From the NCBI GenBank assembly GCA_004335735.1, contig QAXK01001881.1:42572-106571 (forward strand): a DNA stretch of 64,000 bases, given 5' to 3'. The stretch is from Chlorella sp. KRBP. Taxonomy: Eukaryota; Chlorophyta; Trebouxiophyceae; Chlorellales; Chlorellaceae. Of the stretch, positions 43,764-53,271 are shown in pieces; the stretch's first letter is position 1, and each line of letters starts with the position of its first letter. Below the pieces are notes generated by a model. The model saw only the letters and a list, made by a program, of their open reading frames with translations. It did no database searches and was not told the origin of the DNA. Position numbers and translations under genes: made by a program.

Positions 43764-45416
43764 TCAGGCGTCGTCGGCCGCGAAGACGCGCCGGCCGTCG
43801 ACGAAGGTCTGCAGCACCCGGGTGTCGGCGATCTCCTCCGGCGGGCCGGCGAACGGGTCGCGGTCGAGCACGGCGAGGTCGGCCAGCGCGCCGACGCGGA
43901 CGGTGCCGGTGTCGTCGAGCCGGTTCACGTACGCCGAGCCGGCCGTGTACGCGGTCAGCGCGGTGGCGAGGTCGAGGCGCTGCTCGGGGAGGAAGACCGG
44001 GTGCTCGGGCTCGCCCTCCCGGTGCGCCTCCGGGATCTGGCGGGTCACCGCGACGTGGAGGGCGGCGAGCGGGTCGGCCGTCGAGACCGCCCAGTCCGAG
44101 CCCATCGCCAAGGTCGCGCCGGATCGGTGGAGGTCACCGAACGGGTACTGCCACGTGCTGCGCGGCTCCCCGAGGAACGGCATCGTCAGGTCGACCATCT
44201 GCGGCTCCAGCGCCGCCCAGAAGGCCTGCAGGTTGGCCACGACCCCGAGCTCGCGGAAGCGGTGGAGGTCGTCGGGGTGGACGACCTGCAGGTGGGCGAG
44301 GTGGTGGCGGCTGTCGCGCCGTCCGTTCGCGCGCAGCGCCCCCTCGACGGCGTCGAGGCACTCGCGTACCGCCCGGTCGCCGATGGCGTGGAAGTGCAGC
44401 TGGAACCCCGCGGCGTCGAGCTGCGCCGCGGCCGGCCCCAGCACCTCGACGGGGACGAAGGAGATGCCCGAGTTGTCGGTGTACCGGCCGTGGCCGTCGC
44501 AGTAGGGGTCGAGCATCGCGGCGGTGAAGTTCTCGGCCACGCCGTCCTGCATGATCTTGATGCTCGTTGCGCGGAACCGGTTCGTGGACAACCGTTCCCG
44601 CTGGTCGATGAGCGCGGCCACCTGCTCGAGGCCGGCGTCTCGGTCCCACCACAGCGCACCGACCACCCGGGCCGTCAGCCGGCCGGACGCGTCGGCCTCC
44701 CGGTAGGCCTGCGCGGGGTTCCCGCCGTCGCCGTAGTCACCGATGATCGCGTCCTGCCACGCCGTCACGCCGAGGGAGTGCAGGTGCGCCTGGGCACGCA
44801 GCAGGCCGGCGAGGCGCTCTGCGTCGGTGGTCTCCGGCGTGAGGTCGGCGACGAGCCGCATCGCCCCCTCGTGGAGGGTGCCGGTGGGGTTCCCCTCGGC
44901 GTCGCGCTCGATGCGTCCGTCGCGCGGGTCCGGGGTGTCACGGTCGATCCCCGCCCGGCGCAGGGCGGCCGAGGAGACCCAGGCCCCGTGGACGTCCCGG
45001 TTCGGGAGGAAGACCGGCCGGTCGCCGACGACGGCGTCGAGCCCTGCGGCCGTGGGCGCGCCGCCGGGGAAGGCGGTCATCGACCAGCCGCCGCCGAGCA
45101 CCCACTCCTCGTCCGGGTTCTCGCCGACGTACCGCGCGACCCGATCGAGGTAGCCCTCGGCGGTGTGCAGGTCCCCGAGGTCGCAGCGCGTCATGTCGAC
45201 CCCGGCCCACACCGGGTGGACGTGGGCGTCCTGGAACCCGGGCACGAGCATCCGCCCCGCCAGGTCGACCCGCTCGGTGCCGGGGCCGGCGAGGTCGAGC
45301 ACCTCGTCGTGCCCGACCGCCACGATGCGTCCGTCGGTCACGGCCACGGCCGTGGGCCGTGACCGGACCGCCCCGGCGGTGAAGACCGGCCCGCCGGCGA
45401 AGATCGTGTCGACCAC
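43764..45416 (-). CDS. Amidohydrolase family 3 (YtcJ-like) metal-dependent hydrolase
   Basis: From GTG 45416, with GAAGGAG upstream, the product is 550 residues. It has DLAGRMLVPGFQDAHVHPVW (HxH metal site near 60-67), LHFHAIGDRA, MGSDWAVST (Asp ligand) and a C-terminal composite beta-sandwich (VGALADLAVLDRDPFA). YtcJ-like enzymes act on amide or ester bonds of unknown physiological substrates. It lies 35 bp after leuS and may be read through from it. Confidence 0.9.
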   Translation of the reverse strand: MVDTIFAGGPVFTAGAVRSRPTAVAVTDGRIVAVGHDEVLDLAGPGTERVDLAGRMLVPGFQDAHVHPVWAGVDMTRCDLGDLHTAEGYLDRVARYVGENPDEEWVLGGGWSMTAFPGGAPTAAGLDAVVGDRPVFLPNRDVHGAWVSSAALRRAGIDRDTPDPRDGRIERDAEGNPTGTLHEGAMRLVADLTPETTDAERLAGLLRAQAHLHSLGVTAWQDAIIGDYGDGGNPAQAYREADASGRLTARVVGALWWDRDAGLEQVAALIDQRERLSTNRFRATSIKIMQDGVAENFTAAMLDPYCDGHGRYTDNSGISFVPVEVLGPAAAQLDAAGFQLHFHAIGDRAVRECLDAVEGALRANGRRDSRHHLAHLQVVHPDDLHRFRELGVVANLQAFWAALEPQMVDLTMPFLGEPRSTWQYPFGDLHRSGATLAMGSDWAVSTADPLAALHVAVTRQIPEAHREGEPEHPVFLPEQRLDLATALTAYTAGSAYVNRLDDTGTVRVGALADLAVLDRDPFAGPPEEIADTRVLQTFVDGRRVFAADDA

Positions 45417-45451
45417 GGCCCGCGCTCCTTCGAGGTCCTCGGACGCCCGCG

Positions 45452-48367
45452 TCAGGCGGGGACGACGTTGACGAGCTTGGGCGCACGGACGATGACCGTG
45501 CGCACCCCGTTCTCGAGGCTCGCCTGCACCTTCGGGCTGGCCAGCGCGAGCTCGCGCAGGGCGTCCTCGGTGATGTCGCTCGGCACCTCGAGCCGGTCCT
45601 TGACCTTGCCCTTGACCTGGACGACGCAGGTGACCGTCTCGTCGACGAGCAGCGCGGGGTCGGCGACCGGGAAGTCGGCGTGGACGACCGAGTCCTCGTG
45701 TCCCAGACGACCCCACAGCTCCTCGGCGATGTGCGGGGCGAGCGGCGCGACCATGAGGACGATCTGCTCGGCCGCGTCACGCGGCACCCCGCCCTCGAGC
45801 TTGGTCAGCGCGTTGTTCAGCTCGGTGAGCCGGGCGATGGCCGTGTTGAAGCCCAGGCCGGCGTAGTCGGTGCGGACGGCATCGATGGTGCGGTGGAGGA
45901 CACGCGTGGTGGCGTCGTCGAGCGGGGCGTCGACGACCACGACCTCGCCGGTCTCCTCGTCGACGACGTTGCGCCACAACCGCTGCAGGAACCGCTGGCT
46001 GCCGACGACGGCCCGGGTGTCCCAGGGCTTGCTCTGCTCCAGCGGGCCGAGACCCATCTCGTACAGCCGGAAGGTGTCCGCACCGAACGCGGCGTACATC
46101 TCGTCCGGGCTGACCATGTTCTTCAGCGACTTGCCGATCTTCCCGAACTCGCGGGTGACCGGCTGACCCTGCCAGGTGAAGCTGCCGTCCTCGGCCTCCT
46201 CGACCTCCTTGGCCTCGACCGGCTGGCCGCGGTCGTCGCGGTACGCGGCGGCCTGGATGTAGCCCTGGCTGAAGTAGGTGCGGAACGGCTCGTCGCTGCT
46301 CAGGTGGCCCAGGTCGTGGAGGACCTTGTGCCAGAACCGCGCGTAGAGCAGGTGCAGCACGGCGTGCTCGACACCGCCGACGTACAGGTCGACGCCACCG
46401 GGGTCACGCGTTCCGGGCGCCGCACCGGCGACGGGCTCGTCGCGCGGCCCCATCCAGTACGCCTCGTTGTCGGGGTCGACCAGCGCGGCGGCGTTGGCCG
46501 GGTCGAGGTAGCGCAGGTAGTACCAGCACGACCCGGCCCAGTTGGGCATCGTGTTCGTCTCGCGGCGGAAGCGGCGGGTGCCCTTGCCGTCGCCGAGGTC
46601 CAGCTCGACGTCGACCCACTCCTGGACGCGCGACAGCGGCGGCTCGGGCTCGCTGCTCGCGTCCTCGGGGTCGTAGGTCTTCGGGCTGTAGTCGGGCACC
46701 TCGGGCAGCTCGACGGGCAGCATCGACTCGGGCACCGCGTGCGCGACGCCGTCCTCGTCGAAGAGCACCGGGAACGGCTCGCCCCAGTAGCGCTGCCGGC
46801 TGAACAGCCAGTCGCGCAGCTTGTAGGTGATCGTCGCGTCGCCGATCCCCTTCTCCTGCAGCCAGGTCGTGATGCGCTCCTTGGCCTCGGGGACGTCAAG
46901 GCCGTCGAGGCTCAGCTCGTCGTTGCTCGAGTTGATCGCCGGACCCTGGCCGGTGAACGCGGTGTCCATGTCGTGGCCCTCGTCGGGCTGCACCGTGCGG
47001 ATCTTCGGCAGGTCGAAGGCCGTGGCGAAGTCCCAGTCGCGCTCGTCCTGACCGGGGACGGCCATGATCGCGCCGGTGCCGTAGCCCATGAGGACGTAGT
47101 CGGCGACGAAGACGGGGATGCGGGTGCCTGTGACCGGGTTGGTCGCCCAGCCGCCGGTGAAGACGCCGGTCTTGTCCTTGCCCTCGGTCTGGCGCTCGAC
47201 GTCGCTCTTGCGCGAGGCGGCACGACGGTAGGCCTCGACGGCCTCGGCGGGCGTGGCGGCGCCGCCGGTCCAGGCGTCCTTCGTGCCCTCGGGCCAACCA
47301 CCCGCCGGCACGAGCGAGGCGACGAGCGGGTGCTCGGGGGCCAGCACCATGAAGGTCGCGCCGAACAGGGTGTCCGGGCGGGTCGTGAAGACCTCGATGC
47401 CCGACCCGTCGACCGGGGCGCCGTCCGCACCGAGGAACGGGAAGGTGACCCGGGCGCCGTGGCTGCGGCCGATCCAGTTGCGCTGCATGATCCGGACCTT
47501 CTCCGGCCAGTCGACCCGGTCGAGGTCGTCGGCCAGGCGGTCGGCGTAGGACGTGATGCGCATCATCCACTGGCGCAGGTTGCGCTTGAAGACCGGGAAG
47601 TTGCCGCGCTCGGAGCGGCCGTCGTTCGTGACCTCCTCGTTGGAGAGCACGGTGCCGAGGCCGGGGCACCAGTTGACCGGCGCCTCGGAGGTGTAGGCCA
47701 GGCGCTGGGCGTCGAGGATGCCGGCACGCTCGACGTCGGACAGGTCGTCCCAGCCGCGGCCGTCGTCGTTGGGCAGCGGGCGTGTGCCGCTGCGGTACTC
47801 CTCGACCAGCTCCTCGATGGGGCGGGCGCGGCCGAGCCCGCCGTCGGGGCGCTGGGCGTCGGCGTCGTACCAGGAGTTGAAGATCTGCAGGAAGATCCAC
47901 TGGGTCCAGCGGTAGTAGTCGGGGTCGATCGTCCGGATGGAGCGCCGGTCGTCGTGGCCCAGCCCGAGGCGGCGCAGCTGGCGCGCCATGATGACGATGT
48001 TGTCCTCGGTGGTCTTGCGCGGGTGCTGGCCGGTCTGGACCGCGTACTGCTCGGCCGGCAGGCCGAACGCGTCGTAGCCCAGGCAGTGCAGGACGTTCTT
48101 GCCGAGCATGCGGTTGTAGCGGGCGTAGACGTCGGTGGCGATGTAGCCCAGCGGGTGACCGACGTGCAGCCCGGCACCGCTCGGGTACGGGAACATGTCG
48201 AGGACGAGCAGGTGGCCGCCGGGGTGGGCGGCGACGCCCTCGGGGTCGGCCCACGGACCGGCCGGGTTCGGGGCGTGGTAGGTGCCGCGCTCGGCCCAGC
48301 GGTCCTGCCAGGCGACCTCGATCTGCCTGGCCAGCTCGGCGGTGTAGCGGTACGGGGTCTCGCTCAT
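45452..48367 (-). CDS. leuS: Leucyl-tRNA synthetase
   Basis: The 971-residue product starts at ATG 48367 (MSETPYRYTA), the usual actinobacterial start; ATG 48400 adds 11 acidic residues but begins only one base after the T-run of an attenuator terminator. Catalytic motifs are YPSGAGLHVGHPLGY (HIGH-type) and FGKIGKSLKNMVSPDE (KMSKS-type). The editing (CP1) domain lies between, with TLFGATFMVLAPEHPL. A C-terminal anticodon-binding helix bundle and KVKDRLEVP extension follow. It charges tRNA-Leu. Leader-peptide attenuation upstream indicates control by leucyl-tRNA supply. Confidence 0.97.
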   Translation of the reverse strand: MSETPYRYTAELARQIEVAWQDRWAERGTYHAPNPAGPWADPEGVAAHPGGHLLVLDMFPYPSGAGLHVGHPLGYIATDVYARYNRMLGKNVLHCLGYDAFGLPAEQYAVQTGQHPRKTTEDNIVIMARQLRRLGLGHDDRRSIRTIDPDYYRWTQWIFLQIFNSWYDADAQRPDGGLGRARPIEELVEEYRSGTRPLPNDDGRGWDDLSDVERAGILDAQRLAYTSEAPVNWCPGLGTVLSNEEVTNDGRSERGNFPVFKRNLRQWMMRITSYADRLADDLDRVDWPEKVRIMQRNWIGRSHGARVTFPFLGADGAPVDGSGIEVFTTRPDTLFGATFMVLAPEHPLVASLVPAGGWPEGTKDAWTGGAATPAEAVEAYRRAASRKSDVERQTEGKDKTGVFTGGWATNPVTGTRIPVFVADYVLMGYGTGAIMAVPGQDERDWDFATAFDLPKIRTVQPDEGHDMDTAFTGQGPAINSSNDELSLDGLDVPEAKERITTWLQEKGIGDATITYKLRDWLFSRQRYWGEPFPVLFDEDGVAHAVPESMLPVELPEVPDYSPKTYDPEDASSEPEPPLSRVQEWVDVELDLGDGKGTRRFRRETNTMPNWAGSCWYYLRYLDPANAAALVDPDNEAYWMGPRDEPVAGAAPGTRDPGGVDLYVGGVEHAVLHLLYARFWHKVLHDLGHLSSDEPFRTYFSQGYIQAAAYRDDRGQPVEAKEVEEAEDGSFTWQGQPVTREFGKIGKSLKNMVSPDEMYAAFGADTFRLYEMGLGPLEQSKPWDTRAVVGSQRFLQRLWRNVVDEETGEVVVVDAPLDDATTRVLHRTIDAVRTDYAGLGFNTAIARLTELNNALTKLEGGVPRDAAEQIVLMVAPLAPHIAEELWGRLGHEDSVVHADFPVADPALLVDETVTCVVQVKGKVKDRLEVPSDITEDALRELALASPKVQASLENGVRTVIVRAPKLVNVVPA

Positions 48368-48401
48368 CTCGTCCTCGTCGTCGTTGCGTCCTGCGGCCAT
48401 G

Positions 48402-48425
48402 AAAAAACCCCTCGCACAGGAGGGG
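48402..48425 (-). terminator. Attenuator terminator of the leuS leader
   Basis: CCCCTC and GAGGGG (48408-48413 and 48420-48425) pair across a 6-base loop and are followed on the minus strand by six T (48407-48402), a rare true T-run in this DNA. It ends just before the leuS coding region. Confidence 0.88.
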
Positions 48426-48427
48426 TC

Positions 48428-48456
48428 GCCGCGCGGGCCGTCGGGGCCGGCGCGGC
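48428..48456 (-). promoter_or_regulatory. Pause/antiterminator hairpin in the leuS leader
   Basis: Arms GCCGCGC and GCGCGGC bracket a further GC-rich stem. It lies between the leader-peptide stop and the terminator and overlaps the stop codon by one base. Ribosome stalling on the Leu codons would alter its folding. Confidence 0.65.
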
Positions 48457-48482
48457 TACGTAAGGAGCAGGAACCTCGTCAC
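48456..48482 (-). CDS. leuS leader peptide (8 codons, three tandem Leu)
   Basis: On the minus strand GTG ACG AGG TTC CTG CTC CTT ACG TAG encodes MTRFLLLT. Three adjacent leucine codons followed by two hairpins, the last with a T-run, form a complete ribosome-mediated attenuator. A TACCCT -10-like element lies at about 48,490-48,495, so the transcript may be nearly leaderless. Uncharged tRNA-Leu would stall the ribosome and permit leuS transcription. Confidence 0.85.
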   Translation of the reverse strand: MTRFLLLT

Positions 48483-48558
48483 GCGCTCAGGGTACCGCAG
48501 CGGGCCGGCCCGGCGCCGGGGCGTGTGGCCGACGCGGGCCTCGGCTGCCGGTGCGGGG

Positions 48559-49020
48559 TCAGTGCATCCCGTGGACGACGGCGTGGCCCCGGCCCCGGGA
48601 GATCAGCCAGCGGTTGACCGGCACGGTGACGACGAAGGCCACGGCGAGCGAGACGGCGAGCGCGGCCCAGAAGAGGGGCGCGCCGACGCCGGCCTCCATC
48701 GCCCCGGGGACGGCGACCATGATGAGGTTGTCGACGGTTTCCATCACGGCGATGGAGACGGTGTCAGCAGCGACGGTGAGGCCGAGGGCCGTCCCGAGGG
48801 CCACGCCCGCGCGCACGATCGGCGTGAGGGTGAGGGCGTACCCGAAGACGAACGCGAGGGTGATCGAGAGGGCGACGGTCGCGCCGGTCGAGAAGCCGGC
48901 AGCGGTGCCGATCACCATCCCGAGGACCTCGCCGATGGCGCAGCCGGTGAGGCAGTGCAGGGTCGCGGAGGCGGCGGTCCGCCATCCGGTGGGGCCGTGG
49001 TCGTGGGTGTGGGCGTCCAT
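48559..49020 (-). CDS. DUF4396 integral membrane protein
   Basis: From ATG 49020 the product is 153 residues with a His-rich start (MDAHTHDHG), then TLHCLTGCAIGEVLGMVIG with two Cys and helices to the end (PVNRWLISRGRGHAVVHGMH). This matches the DUF4396 family, often found near copper-handling genes. A CsoR-like operator 15 bp upstream supports metal control. Function is unproven. Confidence 0.85.
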   Translation of the reverse strand: MDAHTHDHGPTGWRTAASATLHCLTGCAIGEVLGMVIGTAAGFSTGATVALSITLAFVFGYALTLTPIVRAGVALGTALGLTVAADTVSIAVMETVDNLIMVAVPGAMEAGVGAPLFWAALAVSLAVAFVVTVPVNRWLISRGRGHAVVHGMH

Positions 49021-49035
49021 GGCCGTGCCAACCGC

Positions 49036-49052
49036 ATACCCCCCACGGGTAT
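49036..49052. promoter_or_regulatory. CsoR/FrmR-like operator
   Basis: ATACCC-CCCAC-GGGTAT is an inverted repeat with the A/T-flanked GC-run typical of CsoR-family copper or formaldehyde sensors. It lies directly before the DUF4396 start, in the short gap after the YhhN gene stop. Confidence 0.7.
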
Positions 49053-49057
49053 TCTGG

Positions 49058-49708
49058 TCAGGCCGCGAGGACGCCGACGAGCAGCGCGGCCTGCGCGAGG
49101 TGGTAGGTGACGATGACCGCCAGTCGGGTCCACGGGCGCTCCCCGACGAACCGCCCGAGGGCGAGCACGGTGTCGCTGACGACGAACAGGGTGGCGCCCG
49201 CGGCGACCAGGGGCGACCCGGTCGCCCAGCCGAGGACGGCGGTGGCGCCGATGACGAGCATGTAGGCGGCGACGGCGATGCCCAGGGTGCGGCCTCCGCT
49301 GCCGGCTGCCGCGGGGAGGATGCGACGGCCCGCGACGAGGGCCGCCGCGACGACCGCGAAACCCAGGGCGGCCAGCGCCGGGCGGTCCAGGCCGATGGCG
49401 ACGAAGGCCCCGAGCCACGCGAGGTGGCCGAGGAGGAACGCCGCGAGCCCGCCGAGGAAGCGGGTCTCGCCGTCGCCCAGGAGGAGGACGTCGCCCAGCA
49501 GACCGAGGGCCAGGGCGACGAGGACCCAGGCGAGGACGTCACCCGGCCCCCCGACGAGGACCGCGAGGACGAGGAGCCCGAGGAGCACGGCTGGCTTGGC
49601 CCAGCGCTCCACCGCGGGGCGGGGGGTCGCGACCGCCCACCAGTCGAGCACCGCGGCGGCAGCGGTCACCACGGCGGTCAGGAGCACGGGGACGAGCACG
49701 CGGCGCAT
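49058..49708 (-). CDS. YhhN-family lysoplasmalogenase-like membrane protein
   Basis: The 216-residue product from ATG 49708 has seven or eight helices and the YhhN/TMEM86 motifs LGDVLLLGDGETRFLGGLAA and GATLFVVSDTVLALGRF with conserved Asp residues. The family hydrolyses vinyl-ether lysophospholipids in animals; the bacterial substrate is not established. The longer reading upstream lacks family support. Confidence 0.87.
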   Translation of the reverse strand: MRRVLVPVLLTAVVTAAAAVLDWWAVATPRPAVERWAKPAVLLGLLVLAVLVGGPGDVLAWVLVALALGLLGDVLLLGDGETRFLGGLAAFLLGHLAWLGAFVAIGLDRPALAALGFAVVAAALVAGRRILPAAAGSGGRTLGIAVAAYMLVIGATAVLGWATGSPLVAAGATLFVVSDTVLALGRFVGERPWTRLAVIVTYHLAQAALLVGVLAA

Positions 49709-49752
49709 CCTGCCAGCCCGCCGTACCACCGGCCCGGCCGGGCCGAGGCGCC

Positions 49753-50967
49753 TCAGGACGAGGGGTCGTGACTCGTGAGGATGTCGTTCGACGCCGCCCA
49801 CGCACTGATGTCCCGACGCTCGATCGCGGCGGCCATGAGGTCGGGGAACAGGTCGGGTGTGCACGCGAACGCCGGGACGCCGATGCCCGCGAGCGCCGCC
49901 GCGTGGTCGGCGTCGTAGCTCGGCGTGCCCGAGTCGCTGAGGGCGAGCAGGGCGACCATCACCGCGCCCGAGCCGACGATCGAGGCGCTCCGCCGCAGCA
50001 TCTCGTCGGCGATCCCGCCCTCGTAGAGGTCGGAGATCAGGACGAGGACGGTGTCGGCGGGCGCGTCGATGAGGCCCTGGCAGTAGGCCAGGGCACCGTT
50101 GATGTCGGTGCCACCGCCGAGCTGGACGCCGAAGATGACGTCGACCGGGTCGTCGAGCTCGTCGGTGAGGTCGACCACGGCGGTGTCGAACACGACGAGC
50201 TTCGTCGAGACCGAGCGCAGTGAGCCGAGGACCGCCGCGAAGACCGACGAGTAGACGATCGACTCGGCCATCGAGCCGGACTGGTCGATGCAGAGGATGA
50301 TCTCGCGCTCGACCTGCGTGGAGCGGCGGGCGTAGCCGACCAGGCGCTCCGGCACGACGGTGCGGTGCTCGGGCTGGTAGTGCCTGAGGTTGGCCGCGAT
50401 CGTGCGCCGCCAGTCGACGTCACGCAGCCGGGGCCGCCGGGTGCGGGCCGCGCGGTTGACGGCGCCGGTCACCGCCTGGACCGTCCGCGAGCGCAACCGC
50501 TCCTCGAGCTCGTCGGTCACGGCCCGGACGACGGTCCGCGCCGTCTCGCGCGAGGCCTCGGGGATGACGCGGCCGAGTCCCATGAGGGTCGACACCAGCC
50601 CGATGTCGGGCTGGACGGTCTCGAGCATCTCCTTCTCGAGGAGGAGGGAGCGCAGGCCGAGGCGCGTCATCGCGTCCGCCTGCATGACCCGCACGACGGA
50701 CGAGGGGAAGTAGCCACGGATGTCGCCGAGCCACCGGGCGACCCGCGGGGCCGAGCCGCCGAGCCCGGCCGAGCGCTTGCCCGGCTCGTCGTAGAGGGCG
50801 GCCAGGGCCTCGTCACGGCGCCGGTCGTCGTCGCTGAGGACGACCCCGTCGCCGGAGGGACCCGAACCGTCCCCGCGCACCCCGGTCCCGTCGGCCTCTC
50901 CCCCACCGAGGACCAGGCGCCAGCGAGTCATCCGGTCGCGGTCGGGAGCCTCCGTCTCGTCGCTCAC
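49753..50967 (-). CDS. VWA-domain protein of a MoxR/VWA system (YehP-like)
   Basis: The 404-residue product starts at GTG 50967, overlapping the DUF5682 stop (GTGA). The C-terminal von Willebrand A domain has the MIDAS motif in CIDQSGSMAES, with later Asp and Thr ligands (GGGTDINGAL, LISDLYEGG). The N-terminal half is helical and shared by YehP-type proteins. Such VWA partners work with MoxR AAA ATPases. It is the last gene of the five-gene operon. Confidence 0.9.
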   Translation of the reverse strand: MSDETEAPDRDRMTRWRLVLGGGEADGTGVRGDGSGPSGDGVVLSDDDRRRDEALAALYDEPGKRSAGLGGSAPRVARWLGDIRGYFPSSVVRVMQADAMTRLGLRSLLLEKEMLETVQPDIGLVSTLMGLGRVIPEASRETARTVVRAVTDELEERLRSRTVQAVTGAVNRAARTRRPRLRDVDWRRTIAANLRHYQPEHRTVVPERLVGYARRSTQVEREIILCIDQSGSMAESIVYSSVFAAVLGSLRSVSTKLVVFDTAVVDLTDELDDPVDVIFGVQLGGGTDINGALAYCQGLIDAPADTVLVLISDLYEGGIADEMLRRSASIVGSGAVMVALLALSDSGTPSYDADHAAALAGIGVPAFACTPDLFPDLMAAAIERRDISAWAASNDILTSHDPSS

Positions 50968-53267
50968 GACGCCACCTCCAGCCCGAGCATGCGCGCCGTG
51001 GCGAGCACCGCCGGCAGGGCCCGGTCGTCGTCGACGGCCGCGACGGATGGCGCGGCGGACGCGCCACCGTGGGCCAGGTGGGCTCCGAGGCGGCGGCGTT
51101 CGGTGGCGCTGAAGGCCGAGAACGTGCGGCGCAGCAGCGGCAGGAGGTCGTCGAAGACCGTGGCCTCGATGGCCGATACCCAGCCGTCGACGACACCCAG
51201 CAGTGCCGGGTCGTGGAAGAGCAGGACGGCCTCGCCGCTGAGGAAGCCGTCGAGCCAGGCCGCGGCGTCGGCGGGATCGGCGGCCACGGACAGGCGCTGC
51301 GACATCCGGGTCGCGGCGACGTCACGTCCGAGGACGCCCGCGTCGAGGAGGAGCCGGTTGACGCGGCCGTCGACGGCGCCGTGCACCGACCCGTCGGCCA
51401 CGAGGTTCTCCAGCGACCGGTGCCAGGGCTGGGTGCGCTCGGGGTCGGCGAGCAGCGCCACACCCCGATGGGCCGACTCCAGCGCGCTGCGCGTCCGGGC
51501 TGCGAGGTCGTCGTCGAGGGACTGGCAGCCGGCCCGGAGACCGACGCGCGCGCGGGCCAGGACGGTCGTGAGGAGGTGGTCGACCCGGCCGGTGTCGGTG
51601 CGCCGGACGTTGCCGTACCGGACCGTGCGGGCCAGCGGTTCGACCGTCGCGAGGAGCGCCCGCAGGTCGTGCTGGTGCGCGGTCTGCTCGGCGAGGGCGT
51701 CGACGACGGCGAGCAGGGCCTCGGGCAGCTCGGCGACGAGGCAGGTCTCGACGAGGGCGCCCAGCGCGGCAAGGGAGCCGGCCTCGCCGGCCCGCTCGCG
51801 CACCCGCGCCTCGGCCGCGTCGAGGAGCGTCGTGCCGTACAGGCTCGCCTCGATGACCGCGACGCTGAGCTCGGGCTTCCACTCGAGGTCCCAGACCTCC
51901 TTGAAGGTTCCCGTCGTCCGGGTGCCCTCCGCGGGGGTCCCCCACGGGACGCCGAGGGCGCGCAGGCGGTGGAGCAGGACCGACCGGGCCCGCTGCGACT
52001 CCGTGCGCAGGTCGACCTGGATCGTCGTGACCGAGGCGGTCGGCTTGAGCCGGAGCGATCGCTGGGAGGCCGCGAGGTCGGCGGCGAGAGGCACCATCGG
52101 GGTGTCGGCCGGCACGGTACCGAGCTCCTCGCCCACGACGAGCCGGGTCGCGATGACCGACAACGGCAGGTCGGACCCGTCGCAGAGCACGGCGCGGGTC
52201 GCGTCGGTCAGCTCGTCGAGGCCGACCGACGGCCTGCCCCGGACCGCCGCGAGCGACTCGGCCAGGCGCACGGCGTCGACGACCGAGGCGGGTGCGGCGT
52301 CGAGCTGCTCGTCGCGCAGGGCCCGGGCCACCCGGACGAGCCAGGTCGACGCGACGTCGTGCGCGGTCACCTCGGCGTCGGTCGTCGCATCGCCCGCGGC
52401 CCAGGTGTCGAACAGGTGCTGGTACCAGCCCGGCGCCTCGACACCCGCCCCGTAGCCGGAGGAGGACGCGAGCCGCGCCGAGGTCCACGGGGCCCAGGTC
52501 GCGGCGACCGACGTCTTCGGCAGCCCCTTGAGGCGGCGGGCGTCGGCCGCCGCCGACGGGAACGTCGCGGGATCGAGGGCCGGCGCGTGGAAGGCCCCGC
52601 AGACGACCGCGACCGAGCCCGGCCCGGCAGCCAGGACCGAGCGCAGGACCTGGCGCATCGACGCCTCGCGCAGCTCGTTGTGGTCGTCGCTCAGGTCGGG
52701 GTTCGCGCGCCGGACCTCGCCCACGGCGGCGGCGAGGGCGGCGAACCGGGCCACCGCCGAGTCATGGCGCTGCTCGACCGCGTCCTCCCACCAGCGCTCG
52801 GGGTCGGCGTAGCCGGCCGCCCGGGCCAGGACGGCCACCGGGTCGCTGCGCAGGACCGACCCAGCCGGGGCCACCTCCGTCGCCGGCGCGTCCTCGGCCT
52901 CCTCGGCCCGTCCGTCGCCCGCCTCACCCTCGTCCGCGTCGGACCCCGCGAGCGCGAGCTCGTGGCGCGCGGACAGGTCGGCGAAGCGCACAGGGACGTC
53001 GTGTCGCAGCGCCCACCGGATCGCCACCCACTCGGGCGAGAACGCCGCCATCGGGTAGAAGCTCGAGCGCCGCGGGTCGGTGGTGTCGTAGACGAGCCCG
53101 GCGACCGGCGGCGTCGTCTCCGGGTCGACGAGCAGTGCGACGACCTGCTCGAGCTCGGGCGGACCCTCGACGACGACGACCTCGGGGGCCAGCTCGTCGA
53201 GGGCGAGCGCCACCGACCGGGCCGAGCCCGGCCCATGGTGACGCACTCCGAGGACGTGGACCGTCAC
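50964..53267 (-). CDS. DUF5682 family protein (YehM-like partner)
   Basis: From GTG 53267, 4 bp after the AAA gene, the product is 767 residues. It opens VTVHVLGVRHHGPGSARSV and has VVVEGPPELEQVV and VVCGAFHAPAL, as in a TraB/EreA-like first domain, followed by a long helical region. DUF5682 proteins are constant partners of MoxR, VWA, DUF5691 and SWIM proteins. Their biochemical role is unknown. Confidence 0.87.
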   Translation of the reverse strand: MTVHVLGVRHHGPGSARSVALALDELAPEVVVVEGPPELEQVVALLVDPETTPPVAGLVYDTTDPRRSSFYPMAAFSPEWVAIRWALRHDVPVRFADLSARHELALAGSDADEGEAGDGRAEEAEDAPATEVAPAGSVLRSDPVAVLARAAGYADPERWWEDAVEQRHDSAVARFAALAAAVGEVRRANPDLSDDHNELREASMRQVLRSVLAAGPGSVAVVCGAFHAPALDPATFPSAAADARRLKGLPKTSVAATWAPWTSARLASSSGYGAGVEAPGWYQHLFDTWAAGDATTDAEVTAHDVASTWLVRVARALRDEQLDAAPASVVDAVRLAESLAAVRGRPSVGLDELTDATRAVLCDGSDLPLSVIATRLVVGEELGTVPADTPMVPLAADLAASQRSLRLKPTASVTTIQVDLRTESQRARSVLLHRLRALGVPWGTPAEGTRTTGTFKEVWDLEWKPELSVAVIEASLYGTTLLDAAEARVRERAGEAGSLAALGALVETCLVAELPEALLAVVDALAEQTAHQHDLRALLATVEPLARTVRYGNVRRTDTGRVDHLLTTVLARARVGLRAGCQSLDDDLAARTRSALESAHRGVALLADPERTQPWHRSLENLVADGSVHGAVDGRVNRLLLDAGVLGRDVAATRMSQRLSVAADPADAAAWLDGFLSGEAVLLFHDPALLGVVDGWVSAIEATVFDDLLPLLRRTFSAFSATERRRLGAHLAHGGASAAPSVAAVDDDRALPAVLATARMLGLEVAS

Positions 53268-53271
53268 GCGC

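Noticed and set aside
48368..48400. Eleven-residue acidic N-terminal extension of LeuS from ATG 48400
   Set aside because: The start would touch the attenuator T-run and the family begins at the MSE-type start downstream.
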